Notes: generated by a model not told the origin, from the sequence alone. DNA of 15,882 nucleotides from Pontimonas sp964350865 (GCA_964350865.1 CAYGLJ010000025.1:1-15882); one strand, 5' to 3'; counted from the stretch's first letter, positions 5,741 through 13,434 are shown. Translations and numbers: made by a program.

Positions 5741-6105
5741 AGTTCCAATCCACTTTCTCTGGCGCCTTCAGCAATAGCGGCAACGCGTCCGGCGTAGCGG
5801 TTACCTCCACGGTCAAAGACCACCGAGGACACACCTGCCTTCTGCGCACGCTCGGCGATGACTCCACCGATTTTCTTAGCTTTCTCGGTCTTGGTTCCGG
5901 CAAAAGACCGGAAGTCGGGCTCCATGGTGGATGCCGATGCGACGGTGTGACCCTTCGCGTCATCCACGACCTGCACGAATACGTGACGGGCTGAGCGAGT
6001 CACGACCATGCGGGGCTTGAGGGCAGTGCCCTCAATCTTCTTACGGAGTCTCGTGTGGCGGCGATCCCTCGCGGCGGAACGGCTCTTTCCTCTAACGAAT
6101 GGCAT
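5737..6105 (-). CDS. rplR: 50S ribosomal protein L18 (uL18)
   Basis: L18 binds 5S rRNA and, with L5, anchors it in the central protuberance. The 122-residue product has the basic N-terminal arm (RGKSRSAARDRRHTRLRKKI, about 5-24), RMVVTRSARHVFVQVVDD at 32-49, and the C-terminal FDRGGNRYAGRVAAIAEGAR, the L18 signature (FDRGG..YHGRV). ATG at 6105 follows the rplF stop by 2 nt; the TGA overlaps the rpsE GTG by 4 nt. Length and order (rplF-rplR-rpsE) are standard. Confidence 0.98.
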   Translation of the reverse strand: MPFVRGKSRSAARDRRHTRLRKKIEGTALKPRMVVTRSARHVFVQVVDDAKGHTVASASTMEPDFRSFAGTKTEKAKKIGGVIAERAQKAGVSSVVFDRGGNRYAGRVAAIAEGARESGLEL

Positions 6106-6107
6106 GA

Positions 6108-6644
6108 CTACTTACCAGCCTTTCCAGCCTTGCGACGGACGTGCTCGTCGACGTAGCGCACACCCTTGCCTTTATAAGGCTCAGGCTTGCGAAGCTTACG
6201 AATGTTGGCAGCGACCTCACCCACGGCTTGCTTATCAATGCCGCTCACGTGGATTTTGTCGTTACCCTCCACCGCCAGTGCGATGCCTGCAGGAGGCTCG
6301 ACGGTGATGGAGTGTGAGTAACCCAGAGACAGCTCGATGGCCTGACCCTTGGAAGCAACACGGTAACCCGTGCCAACCACCTGGAGCGACTTCTGGAAGC
6401 CCTCAGTCACACCGACGATCTGGTTGCGAATCAGGGTCCTGGTCAAACCGTGCAATGAACGAGACTCACGCTCGTCATCGGGGCGGGACACAATGACCTG
6501 GTTCTCGACCAGCTTGGCTTCAATGGGCTCCTTCACGGTGAGCGAAAGCTCACCCTTGGGACCCTTGACAGCAACGTTCTGGCCCTCGATGGTGACGGTA
6601 ACACCAGCGGGAACATCAATAGGAAGGCGACCAATACGTGACAT
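6108..6644 (-). CDS. rplF: 50S ribosomal protein L6 (uL6)
   Basis: L6 sits near the sarcin-ricin loop and the factor-binding region of the 50S subunit. The 178-residue product starts MSRIGRLPIDVPAGVTVTIE, carries VKGPKGELSLTV in the first L6 repeat (28-39), and ends with the L6 signature PEPYKGKGVRYVDEHVRRKAGK in the second repeat. Start ATG at 6644 follows the rpsH stop at 6651-6653 by 6 nt. Length is normal for bacteria and no unusual residues are seen. Confidence 0.98.
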   Translation of the reverse strand: MSRIGRLPIDVPAGVTVTIEGQNVAVKGPKGELSLTVKEPIEAKLVENQVIVSRPDDERESRSLHGLTRTLIRNQIVGVTEGFQKSLQVVGTGYRVASKGQAIELSLGYSHSITVEPPAGIALAVEGNDKIHVSGIDKQAVGEVAANIRKLRKPEPYKGKGVRYVDEHVRRKAGKAGK

Positions 6645-6650
6645 GACAGA

Positions 6651-7049
6651 TCACCATACGTAGGCGAGGACTTCCCCACCTACGCCTTTCTTGGTTGCTT
6701 CTTTGTCGGTCAACAGACCGGACGAGGTCGACAAAATCGCGACACCGAGGCCTCCGTGAACGTGAGGAATCTCAGTGGACTTTGCATACACGCGAAGACC
6801 GGGCTTCGATACGCGCTTGATGCCCACAATGGAGCGCTCGCGGTTCGGGCCGTACTTCAAATCGAGTGTGAGGGTCTTGCCAACGCGTGCGTCGGCAACC
6901 TTCCACCCGGCGATGTAGCCCTCACGCTCGAGGATTTCCGCAATGTGGGTCTTCAGTTTCGAACTGGGCAGGGACACGGAATCGTGCTGTGCCTGGTTCG
7001 CGTTACGCAGTCTGGTCAGCAGGTCTGCTACCGGATCTGTCATTACCAT
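6651..7049 (-). CDS. rpsH: 30S ribosomal protein S8 (uS8)
   Basis: S8 binds the central domain of 16S rRNA and in E. coli represses the spc operon by binding its mRNA. The 132-residue product begins MVMTDPVADLLTRLRNANQA and ends with the S8 signature GLGVAILSTSSGLLTDKEA followed by KKGVGGEVLAYVW. The ATG at 7049 gives the usual actinobacterial length (compare M-T-M-TDPVAD starts); a second ATG at 7043 is possible. The SD is weak (GAGA, about 5 nt upstream). A 69-nt gap with a GC hairpin separates it from rplE; the type-Z S14 gene found at this spot in many actinobacteria is absent. Confidence 0.98.
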   Translation of the reverse strand: MVMTDPVADLLTRLRNANQAQHDSVSLPSSKLKTHIAEILEREGYIAGWKVADARVGKTLTLDLKYGPNRERSIVGIKRVSKPGLRVYAKSTEIPHVHGGLGVAILSTSSGLLTDKEATKKGVGGEVLAYVW

Positions 7050-7080
7050 GGGTGTCTCATTTCTCTGGCCGGTTTCGACG

Positions 7081-7094
7081 CCGGGGTCACCCGG
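7081..7094 (-). promoter_or_regulatory. Small GC hairpin in the rplE-rpsH gap
   Basis: CCGGG and CCCGG are perfect 5-bp arms around a UGAC loop, with outer GACG/CGTC segments able to extend the structure. It lies 32 nt before the rpsH start, in the gap where many actinobacteria carry rpsN. In E. coli, S8 regulates translation around this position, but this stem is too small for me to call it an S8 site. Confidence 0.25.
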
Positions 7095-7118
7095 GCCGAC
7101 CTCGTCAGCTTGTGGCCG

Positions 7119-7712
7119 CTAGGCCTCTTCGGTGTTCTGCCCAGCAAACGGGAATCCGAGTGCGAGCAGCAAAGCACGACCTTCATCGTCGTTCTTGGCG
7201 GTGGTGACAATGGTGATGTCAAAGCCGCGAACGCGATCAATGTCGTCCTGGTTGATTTCGTGAAACACCGACTGCTCGGTGATTCCGAAGGTGTAGTTTC
7301 CGTTGCCATCGAACTGACGGGGCGACAGACCACGGAAGTCTCTGATGCGGGGCAGTGCCAAGTTGACCAGGCGGTCCACGAACTCCCACGCGCGGTTACC
7401 GCGCAGGGTGACGTGAGCGCCAATCGGCATACCTTCGCGCAGTTTGAACTGCGCGATGGACTTGCGAGCGAGAGTGACAACAGGCTTCTGGCCGGTAATC
7501 AACGTCAGGTCCTTGATGGCACCTTCGATGACCTTGGAGTCACGAGCTGCCTCGCCCACTCCGGTGTTCACGACGACCTTAACAAGGCCGGGAACCTGGT
7601 GGGGGTTCTTGTACCCAAACTTTTCGGTCAAAGCAGGAATGATGACCTCGCGGTATTCCTTCTTCAAACGAGGGGCACTGGCTCCTGTGCGCACAGCTGT
7701 TGCGTCTGCCAT
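7119..7712 (-). CDS. rplE: 50S ribosomal protein L5 (uL5)
   Basis: L5 binds 5S rRNA in the central protuberance and touches the P-site tRNA and S13. The 197-residue product starts MADATAVRTGASAPRLKKEY; typical pieces are VPGLVKVVVNTGVGEA, the GQKPVVTLARKSIAQFKLRE stretch (about 79-98), GAHVTLRG, and the C-terminal GFDITIVTTAKNDDEGRALL. About 10 residues at the N-terminus precede the region that starts the shorter family members. ATG at 7712 overlaps the rplX TAA by one base (TAATG). Confidence 0.98.
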   Translation of the reverse strand: MADATAVRTGASAPRLKKEYREVIIPALTEKFGYKNPHQVPGLVKVVVNTGVGEAARDSKVIEGAIKDLTLITGQKPVVTLARKSIAQFKLREGMPIGAHVTLRGNRAWEFVDRLVNLALPRIRDFRGLSPRQFDGNGNYTFGITEQSVFHEINQDDIDRVRGFDITIVTTAKNDDEGRALLLALGFPFAGQNTEEA

Positions 7713-8071
7713 TAGAGCTCTTCTCCTGACTTCTTCGCGATGCGCACGCGCACCTGCTTCTTCACACCACTCTTGGTCACAGTCTTCGACTCGAATCCAA
7801 CACGGGTGGGCTTCTTCGACTTGGGGTCTACGACCGCGACATTCGAGATGTGGATGGGAGCCTCGTGAGTCTCCAGGCCACCGGTCTTTCCGCCACGCTG
7901 GCTCTGACCGACGCGCACGTGCTTGGTGACATAGTTGACACCCTCCACAATGACGCGGTTCTGCTCAGCGAGGACCTCAATCACGTGACCCTGCTTGCCG
8001 CGGTCTCCGCCGCGCTCCTGCTTGCCACCTGAGATGACCTCGACGAGGTCGCCCTTCTTGATTTTCGCCAT
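7712..8071 (-). CDS. rplX: 50S ribosomal protein L24 (uL24)
   Basis: L24 is one of the two assembly-initiator proteins of the 50S subunit. The 119-residue product opens MAKIKKGDLVEVISGGKQER; the KOW motif (about 5-33) has an insertion, with GKQERGGDRGKQGHVIEVL where most bacteria have GKDKGKxGxV. I recall this longer form from Microbacteriaceae, which fits the rest of the window. RVIVEGVNYVTKHVR and EAPIHISNVAVVDP follow, both L24 hallmarks. ATG at 8071 is 2 nt after the rplN stop; the TAA overlaps the rplE start. Confidence 0.98.
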   Translation of the reverse strand: MAKIKKGDLVEVISGGKQERGGDRGKQGHVIEVLAEQNRVIVEGVNYVTKHVRVGQSQRGGKTGGLETHEAPIHISNVAVVDPKSKKPTRVGFESKTVTKSGVKKQVRVRIAKKSGEEL

Positions 8072-8073
8072 GA

Positions 8074-8445
8074 CTAAATAACCTCCGGGGCGAGGGAGAT
8101 GATCTTCATGAAGCGCTTGTCGCGCAGTTCACGACCCACGGGACCGAAAATACGAGTTCCGCGAGGCTCACCCTCTTTGTTCTTGATGATGACCGCTGCG
8201 TTCTCGTCAAACTTGATGTAGGAACCATCAGCGCGACGAGTTTCTTTGACGGTGCGGACGATGACGGCTTTGACAACCTCACCCTTTTTGACGTTTCCGC
8301 CGGGGATGGCGTCTTTCACCGTGGCGACGATGATGTCTCCCAGTCCCGCATAACGACGACCGGAGCCACCCAGCACGCGGATCGCCAAGATTTCCTTGGC
8401 GCCGGTGTTGTCGGCAACTTTGACTCGGGATTCCTGCTGAATCAT
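8074..8445 (-). CDS. rplN: 50S ribosomal protein L14 (uL14)
   Basis: L14 lies at the 50S interface and forms intersubunit bridge B8; the silencing factor RsfS binds it. The 123-residue product begins MIQQESRVKVADNTGAKEIL and contains GDIIVATVKDAIPGGNVKKG (about 36-55), then AVIVRTVKETRRADGSYIKF and GTRIFGPVGRELRDKRFMKI near the end, an almost exact L14 consensus. ATG at 8445 follows the rpsQ stop by 3 nt. It is the first gene of the classical spc part, but no promoter-sized gap separates it from rpsQ, so the S10 and spc parts read as one unit here. Confidence 0.99.
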   Translation of the reverse strand: MIQQESRVKVADNTGAKEILAIRVLGGSGRRYAGLGDIIVATVKDAIPGGNVKKGEVVKAVIVRTVKETRRADGSYIKFDENAAVIIKNKEGEPRGTRIFGPVGRELRDKRFMKIISLAPEVI

Positions 8446-8448
8446 GGG

Positions 8449-8760
8449 TTACTTCGCCTTCTCAACGATGTTGACTAGACGCCACCGCTTGGTCGCGGAT
8501 AGCGGACGAGTTTCGGAGATGATGACCAGGTCACCAACACCTGCGGTGTTGGCCTCATCGTGGGCCTTCACCTTGGAGGATCGGCGCACAACCTTGCCAT
8601 ACAGGGGGTGCTTCACGCGGTCTTCCACCTCAACAACGATGGTCTTATCCATCTTGTCGCTGGTGACGTATCCACGACGCGTCTTGCGGTATCCACGGGC
8701 GTCCTTGTCGCGAACGTCGTGTTCGGCGGACTCGTGGCCCTTCTTCACATCGGCGGCCAT
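8449..8760 (-). CDS. rpsQ: 30S ribosomal protein S17 (uS17)
   Basis: S17 is a primary 16S rRNA-binding protein with an OB fold, important early in 30S assembly. The 103-residue product has an N-terminal extension of about 24 charged residues (MAADVKKGHESAEHDVRDKD), then the core RKTRRGYVTSDKMDKTIVVE and DRVKHPLYGKVVRRS, ending GDLVIISETRPLSATKRWRL. The extension is typical in actinobacteria and absent from E. coli S17 (84 residues). ATG at 8760 overlaps the rpmC TAA (TAATG). Confidence 0.98.
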   Translation of the reverse strand: MAADVKKGHESAEHDVRDKDARGYRKTRRGYVTSDKMDKTIVVEVEDRVKHPLYGKVVRRSSKVKAHDEANTAGVGDLVIISETRPLSATKRWRLVNIVEKAK

Positions 8761-9068
8761 TATGCACTCTCCTCAGTGGCGTCAGGCGTCTCGGCCTTCT
8801 CTGCCTTTTTGGTCGTCTTCTTCGCGGGCTTCTCAATCGGAGCAGGGGTTGCCCGGATTCCGAGCTCGCGCTCACGAATAACGGTGTAGATACGGGCGAT
8901 GTCGCGCTTGATGGAGCGCAGACGTCCGTGACTGTCTAGCTGGCCGGTTGCGGCCTGGAAGCGCAGGTTGAACAGCTCTTCCTTGGCGCGACGCAACTCA
9001 TCCAAGAGACGCTCGTCCTCAAACGTGTCCAGCTCAGCCGGTGCAAGGTCTTTCGATCCCACAGCCAT
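8760..9068 (-). CDS. rpmC: 50S ribosomal protein L29 (uL29) with a C-terminal charged tail
   Basis: L29 lies at the polypeptide exit and, with L23, helps dock trigger factor and the signal recognition particle. The 102-residue product is longer than the usual 63-77. The two-helix core spans about 10-69 with KEELFNLRFQAATGQLDS (30-47) and IKRDIARIYTVIRERE (53-68). Residues 70-102 form a tail: first basic with KPAKKTTKKAEK, then acidic with TPDATEESA. This tail would project near the exit tunnel. ATG at 9068 and the stop at 8760 both overlap neighbours by one base (TAATG). Confidence 0.98.
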   Translation of the reverse strand: MAVGSKDLAPAELDTFEDERLLDELRRAKEELFNLRFQAATGQLDSHGRLRSIKRDIARIYTVIRERELGIRATPAPIEKPAKKTTKKAEKAETPDATEESA

Positions 9069-9484
9069 TACATGCCCTCCTCACGCTTGATGATGCGAGC
9101 CTTCAGCGGGAGCTTGTGGATCGCACGGGTCATTGCTTCACGGGCCAACTCTTCGCTCACACCGGCGACCTCGAAGAGGACGCGGCCTGGCTTGACGTTG
9201 GCTACCCACCACTCGGGGGATCCCTTACCGGAACCCATGCGAGTTTCTGCAGGCTTCTTGGTCAAGGGGCGGTCGGGGTAGATGTTGATCCACACCTTCC
9301 CACCACGCTTGATGTGACGGGTCATCGCGATACGAGCGGACTCGATCTGACGGTTCGTGACATACGCACTGGTCGTCGCCTGGATACCGTACTCACCGAA
9401 GGACACCGTGGTGCCACCGGTCGCGTGACCACCGCGCTTGGGGTGGTGCTGCTTACGGAACTTAACTTTGCGAGGAATCAACAT
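9068..9484 (-). CDS. rplP: 50S ribosomal protein L16 (uL16)
   Basis: L16 is a late 50S protein that organises the A-site tRNA elbow region near the peptidyl transferase centre. The 138-residue product starts MLIPRKVKFRKQHHPKRGGH and contains FGEYGIQA, TSAYVTNRQIESARIAMTRH (about 37-56), RRGGKVW-type KRGGKVWINIYPDRPLTKKP, and GSGKGSPEWWVANVKPGRVLF, all standard. ATG at 9484 is 2 nt after the rpsC stop and the TAA overlaps rpmC. Confidence 0.99.
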   Translation of the reverse strand: MLIPRKVKFRKQHHPKRGGHATGGTTVSFGEYGIQATTSAYVTNRQIESARIAMTRHIKRGGKVWINIYPDRPLTKKPAETRMGSGKGSPEWWVANVKPGRVLFEVAGVSEELAREAMTRAIHKLPLKARIIKREEGM

Positions 9485-9486
9485 GG

Positions 9487-10251
9487 TTACTCAGCACCTC
9501 CTGCAGCAACAGCTGCGGGCTCAGCGGCTGGAGCACCAGCCGGTCCACGGCGAGGGGCACCACGGTCAGGACGCTGTGAACGCTGAGCAGCCTGCTCGCG
9601 AGCCAGTTCCTTGTTGGTGATGTCACCTTTGTAAATCCAGACCTTTACTCCGATGCGGCCATACGTAGTACGAGCCTCGTAGAAGCCGTAGTCGATGTTG
9701 GCGCGCAGGGTGTGGAGAGGAACACGTCCTTCGCGGTAGAACTCGGAGCGGCTCATTTCTGCACCGCCGAGACGACCGGAGACCTGGATACGAATTCCCT
9801 TGGCACCAGCGCGCTGTGCACCCTGGAGACCCTTACGCATCGCGCGACGGAACGCCACACGACCAGAGAGCTGCTCGGCAATTCCCTGAGCAACCAGCTG
9901 CGCTTCACTCTCGGGGTTCTTGACCTCCAGAATGTTGAGCTGAATCTGCTTGTCGGTCATCTTCTCGAGGTCGGCACGAATGCGCTCGGCTTCTGCACCA
10001 CGGCGACCGATCACAATTCCGGGGCGTGCGGAGTGGATATCCACGCGAACACGGTCACGGGTGCGCTCGATCTCGATGCGGGCGATGCCGGCGCGGTCCA
10101 GCTCCTTCTTCAGGAACTCGCGGATGCGCACGTCCTCGGCGACATAGTCGGCGTAACGCTGACCCTTCTTGGTGGAGTCAGAGAACCAACGGGACACGTG
10201 GTCCGTCGTGATTCCCAGACGGAACCCGAAAGGATGAACTTTCTGACCCAT
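9487..10251 (-). CDS. rpsC: 30S ribosomal protein S3 (uS3)
   Basis: S3 sits at the mRNA entry channel and has helicase activity with S4 and S5. The 254-residue product begins MGQKVHPFGFRLGITTDHVS, has the type II KH domain with ARPGIVIGRRGAEAERIR at 75-92, then SGRLGGAEMSRSEFYREGRV (158-177) and YGRIGVKVWIYKGD (197-210). From 217 on, an Ala/Pro/Arg tail (REQAAQRSQRPDRGAPRRG and an Ala-rich end) replaces the usual C-terminus; variable tails are common in S3. ATG at 10251 follows the rplV stop by 2 nt. Confidence 0.99.
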   Translation of the reverse strand: MGQKVHPFGFRLGITTDHVSRWFSDSTKKGQRYADYVAEDVRIREFLKKELDRAGIARIEIERTRDRVRVDIHSARPGIVIGRRGAEAERIRADLEKMTDKQIQLNILEVKNPESEAQLVAQGIAEQLSGRVAFRRAMRKGLQGAQRAGAKGIRIQVSGRLGGAEMSRSEFYREGRVPLHTLRANIDYGFYEARTTYGRIGVKVWIYKGDITNKELAREQAAQRSQRPDRGAPRRGPAGAPAAEPAAVAAGGAE

Positions 10252-10253
10252 GC

Positions 10254-10652
10254 TTACTTCCCAGCCTTCTGTGTCTCGCGCTTCGTGTTCACCGAAGCCT
10301 CGTCGGGCGTTGCCAGCACAACAGTGATGTGGCTGGTGCGCTTGTTGATGCGGTATGCCCGTCCCTGTGCACGCGGACGGAAACGCTTGAGCGTGATTCC
10401 CTCGTCCACGAACGCGCGAGCAATAAAGAGGTCCTGGTCATCCAGGAACACACCGTCTTTGTCAGCGGTCACCTTCGCGTTCGCCATGGCGGATGCCACA
10501 AGCTTGGCGACGGGCTCGCTGGCGGACTGCGGAGCAAACTTCAGAACAGCAAGTGCTTCTTCAGCCTGCATTCCGCGAATCAGATCCACGATACGGCGGG
10601 CCTTCTGAGGGGTCACGCGAATGTTGCGGACCTTCGCAATGGACTCAACCAT
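10254..10652 (-). CDS. rplV: 50S ribosomal protein L22 (uL22)
   Basis: L22 contacts all 23S domains, and its beta-hairpin lines the exit tunnel near the macrolide site. The 132-residue product starts MVESIAKVRNIRVTPQKARR with IVDLIRGMQAEEALAVLKF, and the hairpin region reads RFRPRAQGRAYRINKRTSHI (about 93-112), with the RAYRI(N/R)KRTSHI signature intact. A short Lys/Thr-rich end (NTKRETQKAGK) follows. No macrolide-type duplication is seen in the hairpin. The start is 22 nt after rpsS. Confidence 0.98.
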   Translation of the reverse strand: MVESIAKVRNIRVTPQKARRIVDLIRGMQAEEALAVLKFAPQSASEPVAKLVASAMANAKVTADKDGVFLDDQDLFIARAFVDEGITLKRFRPRAQGRAYRINKRTSHITVVLATPDEASVNTKRETQKAGK

Positions 10653-10674
10653 GTCTCTACCTCCCTATCGCCGC

Positions 10675-10956
10675 TTAGCGGCGACGGCCTTTCTTGTCGT
10701 CCTTTTCGTGGCCACGGAAGGTACGAGTGGGGGCAAACTCACCGAGTTTGTGTCCCACCATGGTTTCCGTCACGAATACGGGGATGTGCTTGCGACCATC
10801 GTGCACAGCGATGGTGTGTCCGAGCATGGCCGGCACAATCATCGAGCGACGAGACCAGGTCTTGATCACGTTCTTGGAGTTGGCTTCGTTCTGACGCACT
10901 ACCTTTTGCAGGAGGTGGTCATCCACGAAGGGTCCCTTTTTCAGACTACGAGGCAT
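10675..10956 (-). CDS. rpsS: 30S ribosomal protein S19 (uS19)
   Basis: S19 forms the 30S head with S13 and contributes to bridge B1a and A-site tRNA contacts. The 93-residue product begins MPRSLKKGPFVDDHLLQKV and contains KTWSRRSMIVPAMLGHTIAV and GHKLGEFAPTRTFRGHEKDD, the S19 signature, ending in a KKGRRR basic tail. Length matches the family. ATG at 10956 is 13 nt downstream of the rplB stop with a GGAG-type SD (TAGGAGATAGAAG). Confidence 0.99.
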   Translation of the reverse strand: MPRSLKKGPFVDDHLLQKVVRQNEANSKNVIKTWSRRSMIVPAMLGHTIAVHDGRKHIPVFVTETMVGHKLGEFAPTRTFRGHEKDDKKGRRR

Positions 10957-10969
10957 CTTCTATCTCCTA

Positions 10970-11806
10970 CTAGCGCTTCTTGCCGGCGTTGCGACGACGG
11001 ACAATCTGAGAGTTGCTGGCCTTCTTGGGCGAGCGAGTGCGGCCTTCGGCCTGGCCCCAGGGGCTGACCGGGTGACGACCACCGGAGGTCTTACCCTCAC
11101 CACCACCGTGGGGGTGGTCCACTGGGTTCATGGCAACACCACGGACGGTCGGGCGAACACCCTTCCACCGCTTACGGCCGGCCTTACCCCAGTTGATGTT
11201 GCTCTGCTCGGCGTTTCCAACCTCGCCGACAGTGGCGCGGCAGCGCGCGTCGACGTTGCGGATTTCACCGGAGGGCAAACGCAGCTGAGCGTTAGGACCA
11301 TCCTTGGCGACGAGACGAACAGCGGCTCCTGCGGAGCGAGCCATCTTTGCTCCTCCGCCGGGGCGAAGCTCGATGGCGTGCACAACGGTTCCCACGGGGA
11401 TGTTGCGCAACGGCAGGTTGTTACCGGGCTTGATGTCAGCACCGGGACCCGACTCCACAATGTCTCCCTGACGGAGCTTGTTGGGAGCGATGATGTAGCG
11501 CTTGGTGCCATCCACGAAGTGGAGCAGAGCGATACGGGCAGTCCGGTTGGGGTCGTACTCAATGTGAGCGACCTTGGCGTTGACGCCATCCTTGTCGTGA
11601 CGACGGAAGTCGATCATGCGGTACTGGCGCTTGTGGCCACCACCGATGTGACGAGTCGTGATGCGACCGGTGTTGTTACGACCACCGGTCTTCGGCAGGG
11701 GCTTGAGCAGCGACTTCTCGGGGGTGCTGCGGGTGATTTCCTGGAAATCAGCAACCGAGGAGCCACGACGACCTGGGGTCGTGGGCTTGTACTTACGAAT
11801 AGCCAT
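10970..11806 (-). CDS. rplB: 50S ribosomal protein L2 (uL2)
   Basis: L2 is a primary 23S rRNA-binding protein needed for subunit joining and peptidyl transferase structure. The 278-residue product starts MAIRKYKPTTPGRRGSSVAD. It has the OB-fold region with GRNNTGRITTRHIGGGHKR (42-60), and the highly conserved C-terminal loop VAMNPVDHPHGGGEGKTSGG (224-243) with the conserved His231, then RHPVSPWG. The C-terminus is the basic IVRRRNAGKKR. ATG at 11806 follows the rplW stop by 13 nt. Confidence 0.99.
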   Translation of the reverse strand: MAIRKYKPTTPGRRGSSVADFQEITRSTPEKSLLKPLPKTGGRNNTGRITTRHIGGGHKRQYRMIDFRRHDKDGVNAKVAHIEYDPNRTARIALLHFVDGTKRYIIAPNKLRQGDIVESGPGADIKPGNNLPLRNIPVGTVVHAIELRPGGGAKMARSAGAAVRLVAKDGPNAQLRLPSGEIRNVDARCRATVGEVGNAEQSNINWGKAGRKRWKGVRPTVRGVAMNPVDHPHGGGEGKTSGGRHPVSPWGQAEGRTRSPKKASNSQIVRRRNAGKKR

Positions 11807-11819
11807 GTCTGTCCCTTAC

Positions 11820-12131
11820 CTATCCGACAGCCGTGAAGATGTCGATCGAACCGGACGACAGGGTCACAATGGCACGCTTGGTGTCTTTGCGCTTCCCTGT
11901 TCCAAACTTGGTACGGCGGGTCTTGCCGGTCTTGTTGAGAGTGTTTACTCCGGAGACCTTGACGTTGAAAATCTTCTCGATAGCGAGCTTGATTTCGGTC
12001 TTGGTCGCACGGGGGTCAACCTCAAACGTGTACTTGCCCTGATCGATCAGGGTGTAGCTCTTCTCGCTCACAACGGGGCGGAAGACAACGTCTCTGGGGT
12101 CCTTATTCCAGGCAACAGCGTGGATGCTCAT
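11820..12131 (-). CDS. rplW: 50S ribosomal protein L23 (uL23)
   Basis: L23 surrounds the exit tunnel opening and is the main docking site for trigger factor and SRP. The 103-residue product includes NKDPRDVVFRPVVSEKSYTL (9-28), KYTFEVDPRATKTEIKLAIE (33-52, the L23 family signature) and FNVKVSGVNTLNKTGKTRR. The glutamate used for trigger factor docking lies in the VSEKS stretch (Glu23). The ATG at 12131 overlaps the rplD TAA by one base (TAATG). Confidence 0.98.
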   Translation of the reverse strand: MSIHAVAWNKDPRDVVFRPVVSEKSYTLIDQGKYTFEVDPRATKTEIKLAIEKIFNVKVSGVNTLNKTGKTRRTKFGTGKRKDTKRAIVTLSSGSIDIFTAVG

Positions 12132-12772
12132 TATTTGTCTCCCTTATCTGTCTTCGAGGCGACAAAAGCTTCGAGCGCGTCAGCGGTGAAGATGATGTCA
12201 TCAGAGTTCAAGACGTCATAGGCGTTCAGCTGGTCGGGGTGAACAGCGTGGATACCGGGAAGGTTCCGCACACTCTTCTGACCGTTCAGGTCCTCACGAC
12301 CGATAACCACCAGCACGTTGAGACCGGGAGCGGTCTGCGCAATGAGCTTGGCCGCAATCTTGGTTGAGGGAGCCTTGTCGGTTCCCAGACCCTTGACGAC
12401 GTGAATGCGATCGGCGCGAGCACGGTCAGACAGAGCAGAGAGCAGAGCCTTCTGCACCATCTTCTTGGGGGTGCGCTGCGAGTAATCGCGGGGTACGGGA
12501 CCGTGGACAATTCCACCACCGCGGTGCTGAGGGGCACGAATCGAACCCTGGCGGGCACGACCGGTTCCCTTCTGCTTGAAAGGCTTGCGACCAGCACCAG
12601 AAACCTCACCGCGACCCTTGGTCTTGTGAGTTCCCTGGCGGGCAGCAGCAAGCTGCGCCACGACGACCTGGTGCATGAGCGGGACATTGGTCACCACATC
12701 AAAGAGGTCGGCGGGAAGATCGATGGATCCAGACTTCTTTCCGGTCTGGTCCAGGACGTCAACTGCGGCCAT
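12131..12772 (-). CDS. rplD: 50S ribosomal protein L4 (uL4)
   Basis: L4 lines the exit tunnel with L22; in gammaproteobacteria it represses the S10 operon, though I cannot assume that here. The 213-residue product carries the extended tunnel loop from about 48 to 105, THKTKGRGEVSGAGRKPFKQ and GTGRARQGSIRAPQHRGGG, then GPVPRDYSQRTPKKM. The globular part includes KAPSTKIAAKLI and NVLVVIGRED. ATG at 12772 is 2 nt after the rplC stop, and TAA overlaps rplW. Length is normal. Confidence 0.98.
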   Translation of the reverse strand: MAAVDVLDQTGKKSGSIDLPADLFDVVTNVPLMHQVVVAQLAAARQGTHKTKGRGEVSGAGRKPFKQKGTGRARQGSIRAPQHRGGGIVHGPVPRDYSQRTPKKMVQKALLSALSDRARADRIHVVKGLGTDKAPSTKIAAKLIAQTAPGLNVLVVIGREDLNGQKSVRNLPGIHAVHPDQLNAYDVLNSDDIIFTADALEAFVASKTDKGDK

Positions 12773-12774
12773 GG

Positions 12775-13425
12775 TTAGGCTCCCTTCCTGGCGTTACGAA
12801 CGAAAACCAGACGGCCCTTGGCGCCGGGAACGGCACCCTTGACCAGGAGAAGTCCGCGCTCAGCGTCCACAGAGTGGATCGTGAGGTTCATCACGGTGAC
12901 GCGCTCTCCACCCATACGTCCCGCCATGCGCATTCCCTTGAACACACGTGAAGGAGTAGCGGAGGCACCAATGGAGCCTGGCTTGCGGTGGTTACGGTGA
13001 GCACCGTGTGAGGCGGATACACCCTTGAAGTTGTGACGCTTCATGACACCGGCGAAACCTTTACCCTTGCTGGTTCCCACCACATCAACCATCTGGCCGG
13101 CCTCGAAAACCTCGGCGGTCAGTTCCTGGCCAACCTCGTAGTTGGCGGCATCGTTGGTGCGGATCTCGGTCACGTGGCGACGAGGCGTGACGCCTGCCTT
13201 CTCGAAGTGACCCTTGAGGGGTGAGGTGACCTTGCGGGGGTCGATGTGACCGCTGGCAATCTGGATGGCTTCGTAGCCATCTTTTTCGACGGTGCGGATC
13301 TGAGTGACCACATTGGGGGCAACCGCAACAACGGTGACCGGAATCATGCGGTTGTTCTCGTCCCACACCTGAGTCATACCCAGCTTGGTGCCGAGTACTC
13401 CTCTAGTAGCTGTGATGGTTGACAT
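12775..13425 (-). CDS. rplC: 50S ribosomal protein L3 (uL3)
   Basis: L3 initiates 50S assembly and its long arm reaches the peptidyl transferase centre. The 216-residue product starts MSTITATRGVLGTKLGMTQV (the LG.K.GMTQ signature at 11-20). The arm reads KGKGFAGVMKRHNFKGVSAS (120-139) with HGAHRNHRKPGSIGASATPS following, including the region where the glutamine methylated by PrmB in E. coli would sit; here that segment is standard for actinobacteria. ATG at 13425 is 9 nt after the rpsJ stop. Confidence 0.98.
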   Translation of the reverse strand: MSTITATRGVLGTKLGMTQVWDENNRMIPVTVVAVAPNVVTQIRTVEKDGYEAIQIASGHIDPRKVTSPLKGHFEKAGVTPRRHVTEIRTNDAANYEVGQELTAEVFEAGQMVDVVGTSKGKGFAGVMKRHNFKGVSASHGAHRNHRKPGSIGASATPSRVFKGMRMAGRMGGERVTVMNLTIHSVDAERGLLLVKGAVPGAKGRLVFVRNARKGA

Positions 13426-13434
13426 GGTCGTTCC

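Noticed and set aside
6754..7715. A 319-codon plus-strand frame opposite rpsH and rplE
   Set aside because: It covers two well-supported ribosomal genes, has no RBS and no recognisable domain.
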